A stretch of DNA of 64,000 nt, taken from Agapanthus africanus. Lineage: Eukaryota > Streptophyta > Magnoliopsida > Asparagales > Amaryllidaceae. Made by a program: the position numbers and the translations under genes. Each line of letters begins with the position of its first letter. Positions within the stretch are counted from its first letter, which is position 1. The DNA lies in assembly GCA_030015575.1 (NCBI GenBank), contig CM057340.1, positions 755,477,632 to 755,541,631 of the forward strand, given 5' to 3'. Below are positions 23,601-36,600 of this stretch, in pieces. The notes beneath the pieces are model-generated. The model ran no database searches and had not been told where the DNA came from. It saw only the letters and a program-made list of their open reading frames with translations.

Positions 23601-24640
23601 AAGAACGGGAGCAGAAGTGAGTGAGCTTTTTAATGACTCGAACGCAGTCACATAGCTCGAGTTGAAGTCGAATGTCGTGTCCTTGGCCAGCAAAAGAGTC
23701 AATGGCCTAGCAATCTTGCTAAAGTCCTTAATGAACCGTCTATAGAAACCGGCATGGCCAAGGAAGGCTCGGATGTCTCTGACGCATCTGGGAGGAGGGA
23801 GAGTGGAAATGACTTCAATCTTTGCTTTATCTACCTCAATGCCATTTTGCGAGATGATATGTCCTAAGACAATACCTTCGTGCACCATGAAGTGGCACTT
23901 CTCCCAATTCAAAGTGAGGTTCTTGTCCTTACACTGGGTAAGGACATCGTCGAGATGCAGCAAACACTCATCAAAGGAATCGCCGAAAATGGAGAAATCA
24001 TCCATAAAGATCTCCAAGAATTTTTCCACCATGTCTGAGAAGATTCCCATCATACACCGCTGGAAGGTAGCGGGCGCATTGCATAACCCAAAGGGCATGC
24101 GACAATATGCAAACGTGCCGAAAGGAGAAGTGAATGCGGTCTTGTCCTGGTCTTTTTCGGCGATGGGAATCTGATTATAGCCGGAGTACCCATCAAGAAA
24201 GCAGTAGTACGCGTGTCCAGCCAATTGTTCAAGCATCTGGTCAATGAAAGGTAACGGAAAGTGGTCCTTCCACGTTGCGGCGTTGAGTTTTCTGTAATCG
24301 ATGCATACTCACCACCCAGTCTGGGTGCGCGTAGGGATTAACTCGTTCGCCTCGTTGGTTATGACCGTTATGCCCGACTTCTTGGGGACAACATGAATGG
24401 GGCTAACCCACTGGCTATCAGAGATAGGGTAAATGATACCACTATCCATACACTTTACGATCTCCTTTTTTTACAGCCTCCTTCATGACTGGGTTGAGTC
24501 GCCTTTGTGGATCCCTGGCTGGTTTGGCATCATTCATCAGATGAATGTGATGTTCAACGATCAGGGGATTAATCCCCTTGATGTCCGCCATTGACCAGCC
24601 AAAGGCTTGCTTATTGCTGTACATGACCGTAAGAAGAGCT
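23601..24640 (-). pseudogene. Athila reverse transcriptase remnant
   Basis: Recognisable blocks are PQRRLNPVMKEAVKK near 24440-24520, [32 protein letters not shown] and the active-site motif FMDDF (near 24000). The order and wording match Athila-type gypsy polymerase. The region is broken. Confidence 0.9.
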
Positions 24641-25329
24641 TTCTCTTGCTCTGGAGCTAGAGAAGCCGAGATGATAATAGGAAGGGTATCGTTCTCACCC
24701 AAGTAAGCGTACTTAAGGTGAGACGGCAATGGCTTGAGTTCGAGCGTTGGAGGTGAAATGATTGAAGGCAGGATTGGTGAAAAGGTCTCGAACTCAAATA
24801 ATTCCAGCTGAGGTTCAAAACGAGTGTAAGCGACCGAGCTGGATGGTTCAGGTAACTCATCCGGAAATTCGAAGGATTCAAACTCGGGTGGTGAGTGGCT
24901 AAGATCGTTCGAGAAAGTGAAACATTCGTAGTCATTGTCGGGCGCAGAAGCAGCAGTAGGTTCAAAGAGGAACGCACTAGTGGCGTCAAGATTGTTGTGA
25001 TCGAACAAAAACTCCTCGAATTCACAGTCCTCCGGGGTGATCTCCTGGATTGAACAAACGTCTAGTATATGAGCATTAGGTTCGGAGGGCTGATTCCCCA
25101 ACCTAAAAATGTTGAGTTCAATTGTCATGTTTCCAAAAGATAGGTTCATCGAACCATTTCGACAATTGATCACAACATTTGAGGTTGCAAGGAATGGGCG
25201 ACCGAGTATCACCGGAATTTGATTCCGGGGGTTAACTACAGGTTGTTTGTCTAAAACAATGAAGTCAACGGGGAATATGAAGTCCCCGACCTTGATTAAC
25301 ACATCCTCTAGCTCACCCCTAGGATGGGT

Positions 25330-25560
25330 GATCAATCGGTCAGCCATTTAGAGAGTACAGTGTATGGGTTTCAGCTCTCCTACACCTAGTTGCTCATGTA
25401 CTGAGTATAGAAGCAGGTTAACACTGGCACCAAGATCCAAAAGTGCGCGGTTGATGTTCTTATCCCCAATGGTAATAGAAATCGTAGGACATCCAGGGTC
25501 CTTCCGTTTTTGAGGTAAAGATTGGGCAAGAGCATCACTCACAGCACTAGCTAAGAAAAC
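25330..25560 (-). pseudogene. Athila protease remnant
   Basis: The stretch encodes a GDKNINRALLDLGASVNLL block, the Athila equivalent of the retroviral-type aspartic protease active site region. It lies between the gag linker and the polymerase. Confidence 0.8.
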
Positions 25561-26559
25561 TTTCTTAGGTACCTGAGATTTCCTCTTTTTCGTGTACAAG
25601 TCCTTTAAGATTTTTGCGTAGGAAGGGACTTGTTGGACAGCATCTAAAAGGGGAATGTTAATATTAACCTGCTTAAACAACTCCAGAATCTTCTCCATCT
25701 GTGGATTTTGTTTATTGGACCTCAACCGGTTTGGAAATGGAACGTTTTTAAAATTGCTTGAGTCCAATGTTTGTGGAGGAGATTGTGGAGTTGGAACGGA
25801 TCCCAGAGCTGGAGTTTTCGTGGAGTGAGAAGTGGGTCCGTTCAGAGCAGTAGAAGAAGAAGAGCTTTTTGAAGAATGAAGAATAGGCTCAGAAGATGAG
25901 GAAGGAGAAGAAGAAGACGAAGCGGCCGGGGTGTCATTATCCTCAATTGTTGTGCCGATGTTGTTGTGCAGCATCCTTCCAGATCTCAATGTAGTCACGG
26001 CACTCACATTATGGTTCTGTTGTTCAAAAGCAACATGCACATTATGTGGGTGGCCAGGATTTGGGAGTGGTTGAAATGGAAGCTTCCCCTTTTCTCGCTC
26101 GCTTAACGCCGCATTCAGCTGTGCAATCTGGGCTTTGATGGTCTTGATGCTTTGCCCGTGTGCAGCAGTGTGTTGCACCAAAGACGGAATAGACGACTGG
26201 ATGTTTGCGGTGGATTGTGTCGATTGTTTAACGAACGCCTCCAGACTTCGTTCTAGCGAGGAAACCTTATCGTTGTTTGACGGAACAAAGTTGTTTTGAG
26301 GAAAAGAATTGTTAGGTGCAAAGTTGTTCGTCTGATTTTGAAAAGGTTGGGGTTGGAAGGGCTGCTGAAATTGATGTTGAGTTTGTTGCCGAGCTTGTTG
26401 TTGCGGAGGAGGGGGCCTCTGGAAATTGTTGCCTTGGAATTGATGCTGGTTCTGATTCCAGGCGAAGTTGGGGTGGTTCCTCCAACCGGGATTGTAGGTG
26501 GAAGAGTATGGATTGTTTCTTGGTTTTTGCTGAAATTCAGCATTAACCTGATCCTGTCC

Positions 26560-27729
26560 TTGAGATGGTGGATTGTAAGGACACTCTTCGGTTAGGTGAG
26601 ATGGATCGGAACAACAAGCACAAATGGTACGAAGGGGAAGAACAGGGGCAGGAGCAGGAGATGAAAATTTGCTCTCTATCGCTTCAAGTTTTCTAGTTAT
26701 TGCAGCCATTTCGTCTTTCATTGCAATAGAGACATCAAGTTGGTGAATGCCTACCCTAGACTGACCAGTAGAAGTAGAGGAAGAAGAAGAAGTACTTGGT
26801 CTGGTGCTCACCCATTAAAGCGTTTGTTCCGCAAGGTCGTCGAAGAATTGCCATGCTTCCTCGTCAGATTTCGATAGGAAGTGGCCTTGACAAATGGTTT
26901 CCAACAACTGCTTGGTTGCTGGATTCAGGCCCTCGTATAAAATTTGGCAAAGTTGCTATTTCTCAATACCGTGGTGAGGGCACTGAACAAGAAGGTCTTT
27001 ATACCGGTCAAAGCACTTCCAAAAAGGTTCAGTAGGAAGCTGGGCAAATTGGTTGATTTCGTTACGGATCTTCGCGGTTTTATGATTTGGATAGAATTTC
27101 TTGAGAAACGCTTTCACAAACTCGTCCCAACTGGTTATGGAGTGGGAAGCAGTGCAATACAACCACTTTTCAGCAAGATCGCACAAAGTGAACGGAATGA
27201 CCCGTAGCCGTATAGCATCGTCTGACAGCTGGGTCGTTTTCATCATGGCACAAACATTCTGGAACTTGTTGATGAAGATATAGGCATATTCAGATTCAAG
27301 CCCATGAAATTTTGGAAGCATGTTAATGAAGTGGGGCTTAATTTCGAAATTATCCCCATTAGCCGGTGGAAGGGAAAGACAGGTGGGAAGTGCAGAGCGG
27401 GTGGGATAGAAATGATCTTGGAGCGTGATTTGCTGTGGCGCTACAACAGGCGGTGGTTGTGGGTTATTCTTATCTATAGGAGGTGGAATCAATCCCGGGG
27501 GAGTTGAAGGGATGTTAGGATTAAATCCTGACATCACAGAAGAAGAAATTGGTGATAGTGAAGGTGAGGAAGTATGAATAGAATCCCGGTCAATGTTGGA
27601 GTTGGCCGGCAAAGGTAAGGGTGAAAGAGGCGTGGAAGGAGTTTCGACGTCTGAGTCGATCGCGTAGTCGGTAGCGACTAACGTAACGCGGAATAGGCGG
27701 GCACTGGTGTCCCGAGTCCAACCGGACAT
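26560..27729 (-). pseudogene. Athila gag remnant
   Basis: The N-terminal part carries the capsid-like stretch with FEIKPHFINMLPKFHGLESE, RVIPFTLCDLAEKWLY and AFLKKFYPNHKTAKIRNEI, typical of plant gypsy gag. A CCHC knuckle (C-x2-C-x4-H-x4-C) is encoded at about 26580-26622. Downstream of it lies a Gln/Asn- and Ser-rich linker (about 25700-26550). The region is broken. Confidence 0.9.
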
Positions 27730-28352
27730 ACACTAAACGAGTTTAGTGTAGTCAAAGTGGAGAAGGAGAGGGTAAGAAAACGTCAATGGAGAAATACGAT
27801 GGAAGGTGGGTGAAAAAAAATGGGATTTTGGCGATAAAGGGCAAGTTTTTATAAAAGTTTTTGTTTTGTGTTTTTTTTAGAAAGAGCTTTACAGAAATAT
27901 GTACGGACTTACGGCTTCAAACAATCACAGACAAAATATGCACAATCATACATAGATCTAGGGTCACCTAGGTCGGCTCCTAACTGTTCCAAAGGGCTAG
28001 AAATAGGACCTCAAACCGCCTCTTCTCCGCCAATTACGGCCAGGTAAGTGCCAGGTAAGTGGGAGGCTTCCCACTACGTAAGTAGTGGTCCTAATTAAGT
28101 AACCACTTGCCTTAGACACACTTGCCTAGACACCGTAAAGTCAGGATTGGATAAACGGCCGATGCCTACAACCTGTCCTCTGTCCTATTGAGCGCGACGT
28201 CCTTAGGGCTGAGTCTAGTAATTTTTAATTAAATAATGGTCAATGTATATGCCGTTTGTGATTTCTGGGGTCCTGGGAAGGGTGATGAAATCCCCACCCA
28301 ATCTGAATTGGTTTCAAGCCCCTTAAAGTCCGATTAAAATATGTAGAGCAGT
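27730..28352 (-). other. Athila leader, inner part, with a module also found in the Tekay-2 LTR
   Basis: No gene is seen. Two blocks, at 28009-28050 and 28119-28172, closely resemble 16972-17013 and 17081-17139 in the Tekay-2 LTR, in the same order and orientation on the plus strand. Positions 28348-28352 (GCAGT) are the left target-site duplication of the nested solo LTR. Confidence 0.65.
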
Positions 28353-31300
28353 TGTCACGCCCCGCTTCCCAGAGTACGCTAAGGTAAGCACGCGATATAG
28401 CCAACCATGCTACTTGTGGATAGGAAAAATCCTTCCACAGTCACATTACGGCTGTAGAGATATCAAGAACAGGAAAGTAGACTAAACTATCTAGTACATG
28501 TCCATGAGCCAGAATAAATGAGTCAAGAAATAATATAGTATGCGGAAGCAAAGGATCAAATGAACATCTGGAAAGTAAGGCTGGATACCAACATAATCCT
28601 TACCGCTCGGTCTAACAGCGGCAAAACTCCTGATCAGTCTGCAACAAAGGTAGAGGATCTGGGCCATGCAAAACCCAGACATCAGCTCGTTATAACATCA
28701 AGCAATAATATATAAACAGGGTAGCAAGACATGCAAGTATAATCATAAAAGGTAAAGCAAGTGTAACAACAATGTAAATCAGGGCAGTGACAGGTAGTGT
28801 GCAGTGAGTAATCTAAACTGGTCTATTGGGTTAAAAACTCTCAAGTCTTTGAAATCAATTTGATGAATCGTCGATGTAACTCAATAGTATCCCGTGCGTG
28901 CTCGGGACCACGGTCAAGATTCTCGGGCTGAATCCGAGACGTGCCGCTAGGCAGTAAAAGGTAGCATGTACAGATGAGTGATGTCAGCATCATCACCCCG
29001 GGGCTGGCCTAGCCCGTAAGACTGATCAGAACAGGTATCGAACTATCGAGTTACAAGTCAGGTTTCATCATTGATTTCCCCATACCCCCAAGTTTTATGT
29101 GTTCAAGTCAGATATTTAAGTAATCAAGAACTAATGCCAACACAGGAGCAGGTAGGTGCAGGTTACAGGAACGGTCCGTAAGGACTACATGTCAGGTTTG
29201 TTGGCATTAAACACAAGATCAGATAACAGGTCAAGCCATGGTACATCAGGTCAAGTCAAGTAGTGTAATTAGGTGTCATGTAATGTCAAGAGTGTATGGT
29301 ACCATGTCATGTCAAGTAGGAAGTGTAACAGGTCATGTCAGGAAGCACAAGATGTCATGTGGGTGCTCATAATCAAACTAACATAAGCATGTGTATAAAT
29401 AAACAAGCATGGGTGCTATCAGAACAATAAACTGGAACATGTAATATGATATTCAAATAGATATAATTTCAAGGATATGGATGCACAGTTATCGATTAGG
29501 GTTACATTTATAGTTCCAATATTAATTAGGATGCAATTTATTAAACATGGAGTGTTAATATCACAGTATTATATAGTAATGTGATCTATGGATGCAATTA
29601 TATGTATTTTAAATGCGATGGATGCAAACGGGTATCCAAAAAGTTATAAAACTATAAAATGGTAATGTGGGATGTACAACTAAGCAATATGTGATGTAAA
29701 TATAGATATAATAATATTAATATGGATAGGATATTCAAAGCGATTAATAAATATAAAAGTGGTATTGATTAACCATGCACAAGAAAGTTCCGTTCAGAAA
29801 TTCAGTGTCACCCTAATTTGTAAAATAGCTTAAAAATAATAAACGTTCTCTAAAAAGGACGTGTTTTATACCAAAACAAAGATAATTCAATAAGGTTTTC
29901 ATTTTTATAAGTATAAGCACCTCAGGTTGTCCCTACTAAAAGCTATGAACATTCGAAATTGAAAGTTTGCTGCTGGAATTTCCCTGGACAGCAGTTTAGA
30001 GATATTTTCATTTGCATTTTACGTTATTTAAACAATTTATTTTGCAAATAAATATTTCATAAAGTTATAGTATTCTGAGTTAGCTTCATAACGAACTAAA
30101 GAACGCATACTAATAATTTTTCTATGATTTATAATGAATCTTATAAGGTAAGGTGTACAGTAAATTTCAGATTTGTCGTATCCGCTTTTTCAATGACGTT
30201 CATGTGTAAATTATAATATTTTCAAATGTATAACATTATAAAATGCAGATTATAAACTAATTAAAGATAATAATAAGAAATATTATGACGGTATATATTT
30301 TTAAATGATATGGATGCAGTATAATGTAATCTAGTATGTCACAAGATAAGTCTTCATGATCTAAATTTAAAATGATTTAAACGGATGCAAACGGAACATC
30401 GAAACGTTATAAAATTAAATATGGGGTACTAGATTTAAACTATAGGTATGGTATTATATAGCACGTAGCAAGATTAACTTGCCTAGACAGAACAAGAACG
30501 GATGTGTACGGAACGTACTTCGTCGGCGAAATGTCGCGACGCGCGCACGGTACACGGAACGGTTTCAAACAACGCACGAGGGTGATCACGCAAGTTAGGT
30601 ACGTTCACTGGATCACTCGGATCATCAGCGATGAGCACGGCTCCGGCGGTGATCACCGGAATCAAGAAACAAGATCAAGAAAAAGAAAGAAGAAAAAAGA
30701 AGAAGAAATTAGAAGAAGAGGTTGTGTATTAAATAAGGAAAGAAAAATTAAATAAATAAAATATATAAAAATATATATATGCAGAGGAGAGAGAGAGAGA
30801 AAGGAGTTGTTAGTTTGTTAGGAAATTAGATTTAAAATTTTAAAAGATTTTTAGATTTAAAATTTTAGATAAGAGGTTTCAGTTTGTTAAAGAAAATCAT
30901 ATGAAAATATTTAAACTAAATTTTAAAATTAAATAAATTGAATTTTGGTGTGATACAAAAATATTTCAAAACGTGCCCGGGTCGGGTCTAAAAATTCAGA
31001 TTTAAAACACGAAAAATATGTGCGACTTTCAAAATTCAAAATGAATGCTCAGGTAACGAAAATGCATACCCCCAAGAACGGATGCACGTAAATGCGCGTA
31101 GCCATCCAAACACGTCTGTTTCACTGAACGGGATGAGAACAAGATGCGCGGATGCTACCATGGGGTTAGGGGTATCATGCAGGCTATGAAATGCAAATTT
31201 TAAATTATTTTACATGACCTAAAATGTTATATGGTAAAATATGCAATGCCAGGTAAAATGCCAGTATGCAGTATACATGAGATGCACGTGTCTATGTAAC

Positions 31301-31472
31301 AACTCAGGGCAATCTATAAATATGAATCAAACAGGTTCAAGCAAGCGGGTCGGGTCGAATGCAATGTAAAATGTAAAATACTATTCGCACCAAAAACACG
31401 ATAAATTAGGAAAATACCACAATTAAGGAAATACGAGAACTGGAATTGGTATAAATGAACTAGGGTGTTACA
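28353..31472 (-). mobile_element. Solo LTR of a Tekay-like gypsy element inside the Athila leader
   Basis: 3120 bp beginning TGTCACGCCCCGCTTCCC and ending GGGTGTTACA on the plus strand, flanked by GCAGT at 28348-28352 and 31473-31477. Both flanks are Athila leader, and no internal region is present, so it is a solo LTR left by recombination. The first 18 bp equal those of the Tekay-2 LTR but the interior is different, so it belongs to another family of the same clade. A GC-richer segment of about 150 bp at 30500-30660 probably corresponds to the transcribed start of the LTR, by analogy with Tekay-2. Confidence 0.92.
29225..29365. repeat. Degenerate GTCATGTCA/GGTCAAGTCA short repeats in the solo LTR
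   Basis: About eight GGTCA, GTCATGT or GTCAAGT words recur over 140 bp at irregular 8-30-bp spacing. No coding signal. Confidence 0.55.
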
Positions 31473-31477
31473 GCAGT

Positions 31478-32064
31478 AACAATCAACTGCAATCAATTAT
31501 TTTATTTTTTTAGCGCGGCGCAAAGAATCCTGCACAAAAATAATTTATTGGAAGGGGGAAGAGAGTTTGCACAAAGAATGCTGCAGAAAACGCAGTTCAG
31601 TGGAGTTCAGAGGAGTGGGGAAGAGGGCAGAAAGACTCACAGAAATTTTTGGTCACTGAAGGCAGCAAACAACCGCGGATCCGGGGCCAACAAGCCCTAT
31701 GGCCGCGGTTCCGCGGCCGGAAAGTGGACTTGGGCCTTCATATTTCTTGACTTTGCTAAGTTTGGTGAGTTCTTCTTGTTTCGAGCCCCTGAATCCTGAT
31801 TGACTCACTCGGTTTGCTCCAGAATTTTACAGTAGACTATTGGTTCTTGTCTTGATCCGTCGCGGTGTAGCCGCGAGATATGGGTTTAACTTCCCACGTC
31901 TTTGGCACTGAACTCGACCTTCTTTTTATCCTGCACACTTGCACAAAAACTAATCAAAAAAATAACAAGAGGATTTTTACAATATATATTTTTTTGTTTT
32001 GTTTTTCGGTTATATTTATATTCACAAATTAACACGAAATTACACAAAGAAATAAACTACCGTC
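31478..32064 (-). other. Athila leader, LTR-proximal part
   Basis: Non-coding leader between the solo LTR and the primer-binding site. It holds another pair of GC palindromes (CCGCGGATCCGGGGCC at 31673-31688 and GGCCGCGGTTCCGCGGCC at 31701-31718). Confidence 0.75.
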
Positions 32065-32082
32065 TCCCCGTCAACGGCGCCA
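32065..32082 (-). promoter_or_regulatory. Athila primer-binding site (tRNA-Asp type)
   Basis: TGGCGCCGTTGACGGGGA on the minus strand, two bases from the LTR edge. It closely resembles the TGGCGCCGTTGCCGGGG site of Athila elements, complementary to the 3' end of tRNA-Asp. Confidence 0.9.
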
Positions 32083-32084
32083 TT

Positions 32085-33665
32085 TGATTTTTAGATGTTT
32101 TGCGTGCTTAATTAATTACCGCAATCAAGACGGTTTCGCTTGATAGCTAGCCGGTTGAGTACGGGTCGTCCGCAGGGAGATGGGAATCTTTTTCTATGTG
32201 CTTTAACGAGTTAAGTCCAAATGTACAGATTTGTTTGAGATTAACTATGTGCTAAAATGTATATGAAGAGAGCTTGTTAGGGTTAGGATTAGGTTAGTTT
32301 GAGATAGGAGTCGCTCACTTCTTTCGTTGCCATTCTTAATATCCGTGTTACGGTAATCGGCAACAACGGGGATTAGCACGACTAGGAAGGAACTTGCGAG
32401 TATAAGCTAGGCTTTCCAACGCTTAGTTCCTTCCTTTTGGTCCTTTTCCGTCCGTTCTTGGCTTTTAGCCTTAACCTCCGGTTAATTCAACCACAACCGG
32501 TCTCACTAAGGAATCACCGCTATCATGTAGGATAGGATGCCGTAGGGAGCGGATTGTGGTTCAATTAACGGGAGTCCGAATTAAGATGTTGGGCAAGGAA
32601 AGAGTGAGAGAGATTTCCTTCTCTCAAACTTTTCTTATCCTACCCTAACTAGTGAGAAACTACTCATCCATTACAAAGAAAAAGGAAAATAAAACAAAAG
32701 GAGGAAGATAGAAAGAAAGAGGTTAGAAGATTACAACTAGCTATTTGAGATCTCACTTTGGCAAGGATCAAGCTTAAGCATCATTGTTGTTAAGGATAAA
32801 GAAAAATAGAAGAAGAAAGAAACAAACAACAAATAACAACAACTAGATTAGCAAATGAAAATTACAAGCAATTATAATTAACAAAAGAACAAGACAAGCA
32901 TGATAAAGAAAAGAACTCTTTTATTCATCACTTCACTCATACAAGCTCACTACAAGGTTTTAATGGAGAAAAGATGAAAAGAGGAAGAAGAACAACAAAA
33001 TATATCCTAAAATCTAACACAAGAATAAGCACCGTTGGCTTGGCATTGTTCTGGGCTATTTATAGGCAGGAAACTGAAACTCTAGGGCAACAATCAGACT
33101 CTGAATGATGTTACCAAAATGCCCCCAAAGTTTTACCCTCTGATGAGTTAACTTGGCCGCGGATCCGCGGCCAAGTCACCATGTTGGCCGCGGGTCCGCG
33201 GCCGTTTAGTTGACTTGGCTCCTCGGTTTTTATGGGTTGTCATGTTCTTCTATTATCTTCAGTGTGGTATATGTGGTTTCTCAGAAGCTCTTCATATTTC
33301 TTCCAGATTTTCAACAGATCAAAAGGTGATTTGATGTGGATCTTTTGCCATGATTTCCTTGAGCTCCACGTAGATATCTTGGATTTTGTGTTGACATTGT
33401 GCTTTGTGCATGAAAATGACCATCGATTTGCCATTTTGTCCTTTAAACTGGTGTGTGGCAACATACGGATAGAGAGAGGAGACCCGTGTTTTTATCTGTG
33501 GTTGGCAGTAATCCAGAATTTGTCGTGCTTTTCCATGAATTTCACTGCTTAGAGCTGAGAACCTGTAACCTGCAATTATCTAGCAAATATGGATCGAGAA
33601 TACCTACCTATAAGCAATGTGATAAAAAATGGGCGGTATAAAAATGCAAAAATCTGATATGAACA
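32085..33665 (-). repeat. Athila 5' LTR
   Basis: 1581 bp, the same length as its partner. TATA box at 33056-33065. GC palindromes at 33151-33176 (a perfect 26-bp dyad centred on GGATCC) and 33185-33204. Followed by ACTCT at 33666-33670. Confidence 0.95.
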
Positions 33666-33670
33666 ACTCT

Positions 33671-35060
33671 CCTGGAGTGTCTTTCCTCCACATCACTCGG
33701 ACCAAGTTAACTTCCTTGTTCCGAAGTGTCTTTACTCTCCTGTCCAGGATCTCCACAGGCTGTTGCTCACAAGACAAATCGGGCTGTATCGTGAGCTCGG
33801 AATGATTGAGAACATGGCTGGGGTCACTCACATACCTTCTGAGTTGGGATATGTGGAACACGTTATGCACTCCTTCCAATGAAGGTGGAAGCGCTAAGCG
33901 GTATGCCACTTCACCGACTCGTTCGAGTATGTCGAACGGTCCAATATATCTCGGACTTAGCTTACCCCGTCTTCCAAATCGGATCACTCCACGGTTTGGA
34001 GATATCTTCAAGAACACATGATCTCCTGGCTGGAACTCCAGATGATGTCTCTTTGCATCAGCCCAGTGTTTCTTTCAATCTTGCGCTATGCGCATCCTTT
34101 CCCTGATAGTATGAACCACATCAACTGTCGCTACTATCATCTCTGGTCCAAGAAGTTCCCTATCGCCGATATCGTCCCAACTTAATGGCGATCTACACTT
34201 CCTTCCATATAATGCTGCAAAAGGTGCCATTCCTATGCTTGCTTGGTAGCTGTTGTTGTACGAAAACTCCACAAGATGTATGTGATCTTCCCACGATCCT
34301 TTGAAGTCTAACATACATGCTCTAAGCATATCCTCCAAGATCTGAATAGTTCGTTTCGACTGATCATCTGTTTGTGGATGATAAGCCGTGCTGAAGTTCA
34401 GACTTGTTCCCAAGCTTGCTTGCAGACTTTGCCAAAATTGCGATCGAAACCTGGTGTCACGATCGGAGACAATGCATACCGGTACTCCATGAAGTCTCAT
34501 AATTTCCTGTATGAGTTCATGGGTATCAGAGATAGTACATTATAAACAGTTTAAATCTTTAAATAGATTATTACCTCCATGTACTTCTTTGCTAGTGTCT
34601 CAGTTGATTGGCCAACTCAAAATGGGATGAAGTGAGCCAACTTTGTGAGTCGATCCACAATGACCCATACGGCATCGCTACCCTTTGTGTTGCAAGGAAG
34701 AGCGGTCACAAAATCCATCGTGATGTGTTGCCACTTCCATTCTGGGATTGGTAACGGTTGAAGTAATCCAGCAGTCATGTGATGTTCAGCTTTTACTTGC
34801 TGACACACCAAGCACTTTGTGACGCTTCTGGCTACTTCACGCTTCATTCCATGCCACCAATAATTCTGACGTAGATCTTTGTACATTTTGGTACCTTCAG
34901 GGTGTACTGAGTAGGGAGAGCTGTGAGCTTCTTTCATTAACTCTTCCCGAACAGGACCTTTTGGTATACACAATCTGCTTCCGTATCTCAAAGATCCATC
35001 TTCATGGATGATGAAGTCTGTTCTGAGTCCATTCTCCACTTGTTCTCTGATCTTTTGCAA
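33671..35060 (-). pseudogene. Tekay-2 integrase and chromodomain N-part remnant
   Basis: Encodes the zinc-binding block (YWWHGMKREVARSVTKCLVCQ), the core starting WQHITMDFVTALP, the CIVSDRDTRFRSQFWQ block with the second catalytic Asp, the STAYHPQTDDQS block and the C-terminal GPFDILERVGEVAYRLALP block, followed by the beginning of the chromodomain. The chromodomain is cut by the Athila insertion and its end lies at 18480-18533. Typical Tekay-like integrase. The region is broken. Confidence 0.92.
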
Positions 35061-35075
35061 CTTAGCATCACTTGC

Positions 35076-35714
35076 TTAGGCTGCTTTGATCTGATTGACA
35101 ATGGTTGATTGAACTTGTAGATTCATCAAACTTGAAGCATTACCTGACATGACTACTTCAATCTCCATCTGATGCAAGTCTTGCTGAAGCTTCCACTGAG
35201 CGGTGAGATTCATCGATAATGGTTGACGACTAAGAGCATCATGTACCACATTCACCTTCCGTGGGTGATATTGTAAGTTCATGTCAAAGTCCGCCATGAG
35301 TTCTAACCATCTTCTCTGCCGCATATTCAACTCCTTCTGAGTAAATACGTACTTCAGGCTTTTATGATCTGTGTAGATGTTCACTCGTTCACCAAGTAGA
35401 TAGTGGCGCCAAATCTTGAGAGCAAAGATGACGGCTGCCAATTCCAAATCATGCGTCGGATAATTGCGCTTATGAATCTTCAGCTGTCTTGAAGCATAAG
35501 CCACAACTTTACCGTGCTGATGTAGAACACATCCTAATCCCTTACCGGATGCATCGCAATGCACTTCGAATCCTCCAGATTGATCCGGTATAACGAGAAT
35601 AGGTGCTGATGTCAACCTTGACTTGAGTTCTACGAAAACTTGTTCGCATGCTTTTGACCACACAAAATCTTCATCTTTACGTGTGAGCTTGGTCAGGGGT
35701 GTTGCTATCTTCAA
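35076..35714 (-). pseudogene. Tekay-2 RNase H remnant
   Basis: The [31 protein letters not shown] and [20 protein letters not shown] blocks are the conserved RNase H and connection motifs of chromoviruses. It lies directly after the polymerase. Confidence 0.92.
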
Positions 35715-36600
35715 AAATCCTTCAATGAATCTTCTGTAATATCCAGCTAAACCTAAGAAACTCTAAATGTCCTTCACTGACTTTGGTGTAGGCCATTCGC
35801 TAACTGCTGAGACTTTTGCTGGATCCACCGAGATTCCTTCTCCTGATACGATGTGTCCAAGAAAACCAACTTGCTTTAGCCAAAACTCGCACTTGCTGTA
35901 AAACCAACTTGCTTTAGCCAAAACTCGCACTTGCTGTACTTGGCATAGAGCTGATGTTGTCGAAGAGTTTCTAGGACAATTCGTAGATGTTCTGCATGCT
36001 CTTTCCGATTCTTAGAATACACTAGGATGTCGTCGATGAAGATGACAACAAACCTGTCTAAGTACTCCTAAAAAACTTGATTCATTAGGTTCATGAATAT
36101 TGCGGGTGCGTTGGTCACTCTAAATGGCATCACGAGAAATTCGTAATGTCCATAGCGAGTTCTGAAAGCTGTTTTGTGAATATCAGTTTCCTTGACCTTC
36201 ACCTGATGATAACCTGAATGAAGATCCAATTTAGAGAAAACACAAGATCCACTTAGCTGATCGAATAAATCGTCGATGCGCGGAAGTGGATACTTGTTCT
36301 TTATAGTGACTTCATTAAAGTCTCTGTAATCGATGCACATTCTGTATAAACCTTCCTTCTTCTTCACAAGTAGTACAGGTGATCCCCAACTTGAAGTGCT
36401 GAGACGAATCCATCCTTTCGCCAGTAATTTGTCCAACTGTGTTCGGACTTCCTTCAAACCTTCCGGACTTAAATGATAGGGTGCTTTGATTACCGGTTGT
36501 GCTCCTGATACTAAATCAATACTGAATTCAAGAGCTCGATCGGGAGGAAAACCTGATATATCGTCAGGAAATACATCGTCGAACTCTCGAACCACATCTG
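35715..36600 (-). pseudogene. Tekay-2 reverse transcriptase remnant
   Basis: Blocks [58 protein letters not shown] and a FIDDILV active-site motif near 36025 are present in order. The wording is Tekay/Del-like. The region is broken. Confidence 0.9.

Larger units (their letters stand above)
18535..33665 (-). mobile_element. Athila element (Ty3/gypsy) inserted in Tekay-2, with a nested solo LTR
   Basis: Both LTRs are 1581 bp (18535-20115 and 32085-33665) and the element is flanked by ACTCT at 18530-18534 and 33666-33670. The primer-binding site TGGCGCCGTTGACGGGGA is the tRNA-Asp type seen in Athila, and the tract AAGTTTGGGGGTATT fits Athila too. gag and pol lie on the minus strand between 27729 and 21917. 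By eye about 38 of 1581 LTR sites differ (near 2.4%), so it is older than Copia-1, in the order of a million years at a grass-like rate. The coding region is broken in about five places. An envelope-like frame, known in some Athila elements, is not recognised. Confidence 0.94.

Noticed and set aside
28353-31472. The solo LTR as a third LTR of Tekay-2
   Set aside because: Only the terminal bases agree; the interior differs and the target-site duplication is GCAGT, lying within Athila.
31548-31799. 83-codon frame in the Athila leader as a gene
   Set aside because: It runs through the GC palindromes of the leader and has no recognised relative; leaders of this family are non-coding.
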